The notes beneath the pieces were generated by a model that worked only from the letters and a program-made list of their open reading frames with translations, was not told where the DNA came from and ran no database searches. DNA of 16,504 nt from HyVt-337 sp964428895 (GTDB taxonomy: Bacteria; Planctomycetota; Phycisphaerae; SM23-33): assembly GCA_964428895.1 (NCBI GenBank), contig CAYRZU010000072.1:1-16504 (forward strand). Reading direction: 5' to 3'. Positions 12,041-16,504 of the stretch are shown in pieces (position 1 is the stretch's first letter; the number at the start of each line of letters is the position of its first letter). Made by a program: the position numbers and the translations under genes.

Positions 12041-12886
12041 CTAGCTAACTTCCTCAGCCACGTCGGCGGCCTGCTTTCTCGGAACGAGGCGGACGGGGCT
12101 CTCGGTGTCGGAAGCGGCCTTGAAGGCCTCGTTGACTTCACGGATGGCCCGGAGGAACTGGGGTTCGTAGCCGGCGGCTTCGCCGGACGAAATCATCGCG
12201 GCCAGATCCTTGGGCAGGCACTTGCCGTCGAACCCGCGCTTGTCGGGGTAGACAAAAGTGTGGTCGCGGCTGATGCGGGGGTCGGCCAGCCACATTTCTC
12301 GCAACTCGTTGTATTCCACCCCGAGCGCTCGGGCCAGGCCGAAGAACTCGTTGCAGAACGTCACCTTGGCTGCGTAGAAGCAGTTCTCCATGTACTTGGC
12401 GACTTCGGCGGTCTTGGCGTCGGTGAAGAAATACTGCACGTCGGAGTAGTGGACCTTGTTGTAGACGTCGGCCACGCGGGCGACATCGTCGGGGGTCCCG
12501 CCCAAGACGAGGAACTGCCGCCGCGTCATGTCCTCGAAGGGATGGGCGGCGGTCTCGCCGAGGTACTCCGGCTGGAAGACAATGTGCCGATCGTAGCGGG
12601 CCGACAGCGCGTCGGTGGTCCCGGGCGGCACAGTCGAGCGGAGCACGATCAGGGGCGTTTCCAGCCAGGCGACGGCCTCTTCGACGTAGGACGTATCGCA
12701 GGTGCCGTCGGCGCTTTCGGGGGTGGGCACGCACACGAATGCGATATCACACTGATTGATCGTCCGGCGGTCGGATATCTCCACACCGTCAATGTCGACC
12801 ACGTCGTAGAGCTTGGACTCCGGCAGCAGCTTATGCATCGCCCTGCCGACCACACCGTATCCAACAATGGCTGTGCTCAATGGCAT
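12041..12886 (-). CDS. Short UDP-glucose/GDP-mannose dehydrogenase family protein
   Basis: A 281-aa member of the nucleotide-sugar dehydrogenase family. GYGVVG (9-14) is the NAD-binding loop. VLRSTVPPGTTD (81-92), AEVAKYMEN (160-168), NEFFGLARALGV (179-190) and GFDGKCLPKDL (218-228) are family blocks; Cys223 is the catalytic thiol. Usual members run 390-450 aa because they end in a third domain that binds the nucleotide sugar; here the chain stops soon after the middle domain, so that domain is missing. There is no sign of frameshift: a T-tract terminator follows immediately. The product may therefore act on an unusual or non-nucleotide substrate, or with a partner. GGAGA lies shortly before the ATG. 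Catalytic residues look intact, so it is probably functional. Confidence 0.86.
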   Translation of the reverse strand: MPLSTAIVGYGVVGRAMHKLLPESKLYDVVDIDGVEISDRRTINQCDIAFVCVPTPESADGTCDTSYVEEAVAWLETPLIVLRSTVPPGTTDALSARYDRHIVFQPEYLGETAAHPFEDMTRRQFLVLGGTPDDVARVADVYNKVHYSDVQYFFTDAKTAEVAKYMENCFYAAKVTFCNEFFGLARALGVEYNELREMWLADPRISRDHTFVYPDKRGFDGKCLPKDLAAMISSGEAAGYEPQFLRAIREVNEAFKAASDTESPVRLVPRKQAADVAEEVS

Positions 12887-13091
12887 TGGTTATCTCCAGC
12901 CGAGGCGCTGGGGGCATTCACCCACGCAACGCGTCGAACTATCGGCCTTTCGGCGCTCACGTCCTCCCACAACGTTTGGATACGTCGACCCCTAAACGTT
13001 GTGCGCGATTGCGAGATTGTCGCCGAGAACGCCCATTTAGTCAACCCACCTTCCGGGCTGGACAGGCTCTTCGTGTCATTAACATCATCAA

Positions 13092-13199
13092 CAGGGATGA
13101 ACACAGATGAGATGAAGAAGAGAGAACAGGGAAGATGCCCGGGACCAGCCCCGCTTCTTCTGATCTGTTTCTATCCGCGTTCATCTGCCTTCATCCCTG
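13092..13199. repeat. Long imperfect inverted repeat between divergent genes
   Basis: Arms CAGGGATGAACACAGATGA (13092-13110) and TCATCTGCCTTCATCCCTG (13181-13199) pair at 17 of 19 positions. Inner arms GAAGAAG/CTTCTTC (13114-13120, 13154-13160) extend the fold. TGAACACAGATGA-like words are, to my knowledge, common in intergenic repeats of environmental bacteria. The 440-base interval 12887-13326 otherwise holds only the promoter at 13232. Confidence 0.75.
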
Positions 13200-13231
13200 C
13201 AATTCTCAGCCGGACAACTCAGCTCTGGCGG

Positions 13232-13260
13232 TTGTGGGCGGGGGGTTGGGCCCATACAAT
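13232..13260 (+). promoter_or_regulatory. Promoter of the gene at 13327
   Basis: TTGTGG (13232-13237), 17-base spacer, TACAAT (13255-13260). The leader is about 60 bases and ends in GGGAG eight bases before the ATG. It probably serves the rightward cluster of three genes. Confidence 0.6.
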
Positions 13261-13326
13261 CGGCGGCTCAGCCGCGTTGGCGACGACGAACCCTAGAGAC
13301 GAAAAGTCCAGACGGGAGATCACATC

Positions 13327-14481
13327 ATGAAGCCGACCATCAAGACCATCGCATCTCAGCCGTCCTGGCTCGTTCGAAGCAAGAACGTGGAAGTGGCGGT
13401 CACCAAGCTCGGCGGGCAGATGGCTCCGGTAACGTTCTTCCGCAATACCACCAAGCCCGTTCGCCCCTACTACATCAGCCCGTGGCAAGGCGAAGGCCTC
13501 AAGATCGGCGACCCCGTGCTGGTCCCGCTTCGGGGCGACTTCTTCTGTATGCCGTTCGGCGCCAACACGGATCCGCTCAAGGGCGAGCAGTACTTCTGCC
13601 ACGGCGAGCCGGCCACCAGGACCTGGCGCCTGCATTCGCTGGAGCGGATCGACAAGTTCACGGGCATGATCGCCACGCTGAACACCAAGACCCGCCCGGG
13701 CAAAGTGGCCAAAGCGCTGCTGCTGGCCGACAACGAAAACGTCGTCTACAGCGCCCATTCCATGATGAACTTCACCGGCTCCATGCCGGTCGGCCACCAC
13801 GCCACGCTGGCCCTGCCGGACAAGGAAGGCGCCATGTTGGTCTCCACCAGCGATTTCAAGCTCGGCATGACCAACCCGACTCCCACCGAAAACCCCGCCG
13901 CCGGCGTCTACCAGGCGTTCGCGCTGGGAGGGAAGTTCACCGACCTCAAGAAGGTCCCCCTGCGATTCAAAGCCGAGCCGTTCGATGATTGCTCCGCCTT
14001 CCCGACCCGCAAGGGCTACGACGACCTGCTGGCCGTCCACAAGAAGCCCACCGGCCTGCCCGCTTGGACCGCGGCGGTCAACACCGTGGACAACTATCTG
14101 TGGTTCTCGATGAAGGACCCGGCCGTCCTGCCGACCACGGTGTTTTGGATTTCCAACTACGGCAACCACGGCGCGCCGTTCTCCGGGCGGAACTGCTGCC
14201 TGGGCTTGGAAGACGTCTGCGGGTTCTTCGCCGAGGGATTAGTCCCCTCCCTCAAGGCCAACTGCATCAAGAAGGCGGGCTTCCCGACGGCGTTGACGCT
14301 GTCGCCCAAGAAGCCCACCGTGGTGCGATATCTGCAGGGCGTGGCCCGCGTGCCGCGCGATTTCGGCCGCGTGGTGGACGTCAAGTTCGACAAACACAAA
14401 GCCACCTTCGTGTCCTCAAAGCGCAAGAAGGTCGCGGTGCGGGTCCAGCACGATTTCTTGTACGGCAGCGACCTGGTTTAG
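13327..14481 (+). CDS. Protein of possible galactose-mutarotase-like fold
   Basis: A 384-aa cytoplasmic protein that I cannot name with certainty. Residues 70-100 (GDFFCMPFGAN, then EQYFCHGEPATRTW) resemble the part of aldose 1-epimerase-like proteins where a 'PFG.N...HG' block precedes the sugar site; His92 is then a candidate active-site residue. GHHATLALP (156-164) is a second plausible His block. The protein is beta-rich with no membrane segment or signal peptide. GGGAG precedes the ATG and a good promoter lies upstream. The next gene, a class I aldolase, follows after 72 bases in the same direction, which fits sugar metabolism. The fold assignment is an inference from short motifs; an uncharacterised conserved family is the alternative. 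Confidence 0.65.
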   Translation: MKPTIKTIASQPSWLVRSKNVEVAVTKLGGQMAPVTFFRNTTKPVRPYYISPWQGEGLKIGDPVLVPLRGDFFCMPFGANTDPLKGEQYFCHGEPATRTWRLHSLERIDKFTGMIATLNTKTRPGKVAKALLLADNENVVYSAHSMMNFTGSMPVGHHATLALPDKEGAMLVSTSDFKLGMTNPTPTENPAAGVYQAFALGGKFTDLKKVPLRFKAEPFDDCSAFPTRKGYDDLLAVHKKPTGLPAWTAAVNTVDNYLWFSMKDPAVLPTTVFWISNYGNHGAPFSGRNCCLGLEDVCGFFAEGLVPSLKANCIKKAGFPTALTLSPKKPTVVRYLQGVARVPRDFGRVVDVKFDKHKATFVSSKRKKVAVRVQHDFLYGSDLV

Positions 14482-14553
14482 TCGCCGATCATCGCTTGCA
14501 TCAGGCCGCCCGTGCGTCTGTAATGTGCGGTTTCAACCAATAGGAGATTCTCG

Positions 14554-15348
14554 ATGAGTGGTAAAGCTATCCGTCTCGGCCGCCTGTTCGGCCAGGAACG
14601 CAATCTGGCCCTGGTGGCCGTCGACCATGGCGCCGAGTTCGGCCCCATTCCGGGCCTGACCAACGTGCCGGCCACGTTGGAAAAACTCGCCGGCGCTGAT
14701 GGCATTCTGCTGAACCCCGGCCTGCTGCGCGATAGCGCCAGCTTCTTCGGCCGACCCGGTTCGCCGACCGTCATTGCACGGCTGACGTGGACGACCAGCT
14801 ACTGCTTCCCCTGGGAATACAAGGAGGCGTTCACCTGCGCGACCAGCTCGGCCGACGAAGCGATGGCCATGGGCGCCGACGTGGTGATGGCCTGCTGCAA
14901 CCTGCAGTCGGGCGATGAAGCCCTCGACCGCGACAACGTGGCCCTGTTCGCCGAACTGGCCGCCGAAGCCAACGAAGTGGGCATCCCCATGATCGGCGAG
15001 GTCTATCCCCTCGACGCCGAGAACCTGCCCGCCGACCAACTGCACGAATCCGTGCTGCGTCAGGCCCGCATCGTCGCCGAACTCGGCGCCGACGCCATCA
15101 AGACGTTCTACACCGGCGACCGCTTCGCCGAGGTCGTCGAAGGCGCGGGCGTGCCGATTCTAGTGCTGGGCGCCTCCAAGACCGATGAAATGGGCGCGCT
15201 GAAGAAGGCCCATGAGGCCGTCTCCGCCGGCGCTCGCGGCGTGGTGTTCGGCCGCAACGTCTTCCAGGCCGACGACCCGGCGACATTCCTGGGCGCGCTG
15301 GCCAAGGTCGTCCACCAGGAAGCGACCCCCGAGGAGGCGCTGTCGTGA
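14554..15348 (+). CDS. DhnA/DeoC-type class I aldolase
   Basis: A 264-aa TIM-barrel aldolase of the archaeal-type FBP aldolase (DhnA)/LsrF/DeoC group. LALVAVDHGAEFGP (18-31) carries the family VDHG block. ADAIKTFYTGD (179-189) holds Lys183, the likely Schiff-base lysine. PILVLGASKTDE and GARGVVFGRNVFQADDP near the end form the phosphate-binding site. Members cleave or form sugar phosphates such as fructose 1,6-bisphosphate, or make amino-dideoxy-ulosonates, and the substrate cannot be told here. AGGAG lies eight bases before the ATG. The stop overlaps the start of the methyltransferase gene (GTGA), so the two are translationally coupled. This pairing of an aldolase with an MttB-type protein is uncommon to my knowledge. 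Confidence 0.86.
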   Translation: MSGKAIRLGRLFGQERNLALVAVDHGAEFGPIPGLTNVPATLEKLAGADGILLNPGLLRDSASFFGRPGSPTVIARLTWTTSYCFPWEYKEAFTCATSSADEAMAMGADVVMACCNLQSGDEALDRDNVALFAELAAEANEVGIPMIGEVYPLDAENLPADQLHESVLRQARIVAELGADAIKTFYTGDRFAEVVEGAGVPILVLGASKTDEMGALKKAHEAVSAGARGVVFGRNVFQADDPATFLGALAKVVHQEATPEEALS

Positions 15349-16504
15349 GTTTTGACGGCATCGGAAAGCTGTCAGCCGATCAGCTCGAGCAGATCCACGC
15401 GGCAGCGCTGGCCCTCCTGGCTGACCCCGGGCTGAAGATCTTCAACGACGATCTGCTGGACGCCCTGGCCAAGGCCGGCGCCACCGTCGACAAGAGCACC
15501 CAGGTCGCCCAGTTCCCCGCTGAGCTGGTGGAAGAAACACTGGCCGGCATGCAGGCCAATCTGGCCGCCGGGGTGACCATGCCGGTCATCAACGGCGTGA
15601 TCTCTTCCAAGACCGACGGCAAGCTCCGCGCCAAGTTCGGTGGCGCCTGCTGCAGCTATTACGAGTGGTCGAAAAAGGCCGCCCGCGAGCCCAACAACAC
15701 CGACGTGGTCACCATGCTGCGCCTGGGCGATGCGATCCCCGACGTCGCCCACGTCGGCAACCCGGTCATCTATATGCGGACCGACGACGGCGAGCAGATC
15801 CCGCCGCACCTCAAGCCCATCAAGACCTCGGCCCTGGTGGCCAAGCACACGTCACGGCCGTATTCGTGCGAGGTCTGGTCGCTGGAGGGCTTGGAGTTTC
15901 AGATCGAGATCGGCTGTGTGATCCGCGGCGGATGGGAGGCCTACAAAGCCGACCCGATCTTCATCACCGCCAAGGAGACCATCAGCCCGCTGCAGCTACC
16001 GAAAGAGGACGCCGAGGTGCTGATGGCGCTGGCCAAGAAGGGCCTGCCCTGCACCATCGTTCCCATGCCCCTGTCGGGCGCGTCCAGCCCGGTTACACCG
16101 ATTGCCAACGTGGCGATGGGCACGGCCGAGTTGCTGGGCGTTTTCACGGCGCTGCGCGCCTACGAACCGGCCGCCCGCGTGGTCGGCGGCGTGATTACGG
16201 GCGTGATGGACATGTCCGGCGGCAGCGCCTTGTTCGCCAACCCCAACGCGATTCTGCAGGATCGCCTGATCGCCCAGCACTTTGCCGATCGGTACGGCTT
16301 TGATCTGGGCATGGGCACCGGCTACATCGACGCCCCGGTTCCCGGTTTGCAGACGGCCGTCGAGAAGACCTTCAAGATCATGGCCAGCTTCGCCGCGGGT
16401 CGGACCAACTATCCGGTCGGCATCATCGAAGGCGGCAAGACATTCTGCCCCGCCCAGGCCATGCTGGACCTGGAAATCGCCCGCTGCATCCACAAGGCCT
16501 TCGG
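15345..16504 (+). CDS. MttB-superfamily corrinoid methyltransferase, 5' part
   Basis: Partial: 386 codons are visible and the gene runs off the window. Start GTG at 15345 overlaps the aldolase TGA, with GAGGAGG seven bases before it. Family blocks include IHAAALALLADPGLKI (17-32), LAKAGATVD, FPAELVEETL, and VPMPLSGASSPVTPIANVAMG followed by GTGYIDAPVPGLQ. MttB proteins move a methyl group from trimethylamine or, in the large non-pyrrolysine branch (MtgB-like), from glycine betaine or similar quaternary amines to a corrinoid protein. No in-frame TAG occurs in the visible part, which favours the non-pyrrolysine branch, but the last ~100 residues are unseen. The substrate is unknown. The operon setting with an aldolase hints at degradation of a methylated sugar-like or amine compound. 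Confidence 0.88.
   Translation, partial: MSFDGIGKLSADQLEQIHAAALALLADPGLKIFNDDLLDALAKAGATVDKSTQVAQFPAELVEETLAGMQANLAAGVTMPVINGVISSKTDGKLRAKFGGACCSYYEWSKKAAREPNNTDVVTMLRLGDAIPDVAHVGNPVIYMRTDDGEQIPPHLKPIKTSALVAKHTSRPYSCEVWSLEGLEFQIEIGCVIRGGWEAYKADPIFITAKETISPLQLPKEDAEVLMALAKKGLPCTIVPMPLSGASSPVTPIANVAMGTAELLGVFTALRAYEPAARVVGGVITGVMDMSGGSALFANPNAILQDRLIAQHFADRYGFDLGMGTGYIDAPVPGLQTAVEKTFKIMASFAAGRTNYPVGIIEGGKTFCPAQAMLDLEIARCIHKAF

Noticed and set aside
12933..12944. Another hairpin copy (GTCGAACTATCG upstream of the dehydrogenase)
   Set aside because: Only 12 bases match and neither arm is present; it may be chance or a very old remnant.
12008..13330. 440-aa rightward protein
   Set aside because: It is antisense to the nucleotide-sugar dehydrogenase, whose motifs are clear, and has no recognisable domain of its own.
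13219..14169. 316-aa leftward protein
   Set aside because: It is antisense to the gene at 13327, which has a promoter and ribosome site. It is open only because of the GC-rich codon bias.

Overview
This window is GC-rich bacterial DNA, most likely from a metagenome-assembled genome: it contains a 10-N gap flanked by homopolymer noise. The gene content fits a Gram-negative member of the PVC group (Planctomycetota or relatives). It has a SASA-type carbohydrate esterase, lipoproteins with beta-helix repeats, an MttB-family methyltransferase, a lipid-A-type glycosyltransferase operon and TACAAT/TAGAAT promoters. No 16S or marker gene is present, so the taxon is an inference.

Left part (1-3380). 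The 5' part of an esterase gene reads leftwards. A small two-helix membrane protein and two tandem, roughly three-quarters identical beta-helix lipoproteins read rightwards. The second lipoprotein copy is preceded by a dead 5' fragment of the same esterase family (start ATG changed to AGG). This shows that an esterase/lipoprotein module was duplicated and then eroded.

Centre (3381-7811). This is the most important region. An arsR-like regulator, hgcA (corrinoid protein with the NVWCAAGK cap-helix motif) and hgcB (two-cluster ferredoxin with CMECGAC) form a compact leftward operon. These are the genes for microbial mercury methylation. The arsR promoter is strong (TTGACC-16-TATAGT) and appears to give a leaderless message. 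Its start codon lies inside a dyad that is a member of a 40-bp hairpin family. Eleven further copies flank the operon: five to the left (2118-4621) and six in a 150-165-bp-period array to the right (6733-7566). The left copies at 3595, 4421 and 4582 share the complete operator core with the arsR start; the copy at 3785 shares it with two changes. A cysteine/histidine-rich 77-aa protein with its own promoter lies downstream of hgcB on the same strand.

Right part (7812-16504). A D-lyxose-isomerase-like cupin is followed by an overlapping operon: a fused PAP2 phosphatase-ArnT-like glycosyltransferase, a DPM1/ArnC-like GT2, and a LAB_N membrane protein. This set probably builds and transfers a polyprenyl-phosphate sugar onto lipid A or another envelope acceptor. 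A perfect bidirectional terminator separates it from a leftward, short UDP-sugar dehydrogenase-family gene. A rightward cluster then follows: a protein with a possible galactose-mutarotase-like fold, a DhnA/DeoC-type class I aldolase and, overlapping it by GTGA, an MttB-superfamily methyltransferase that runs off the window.
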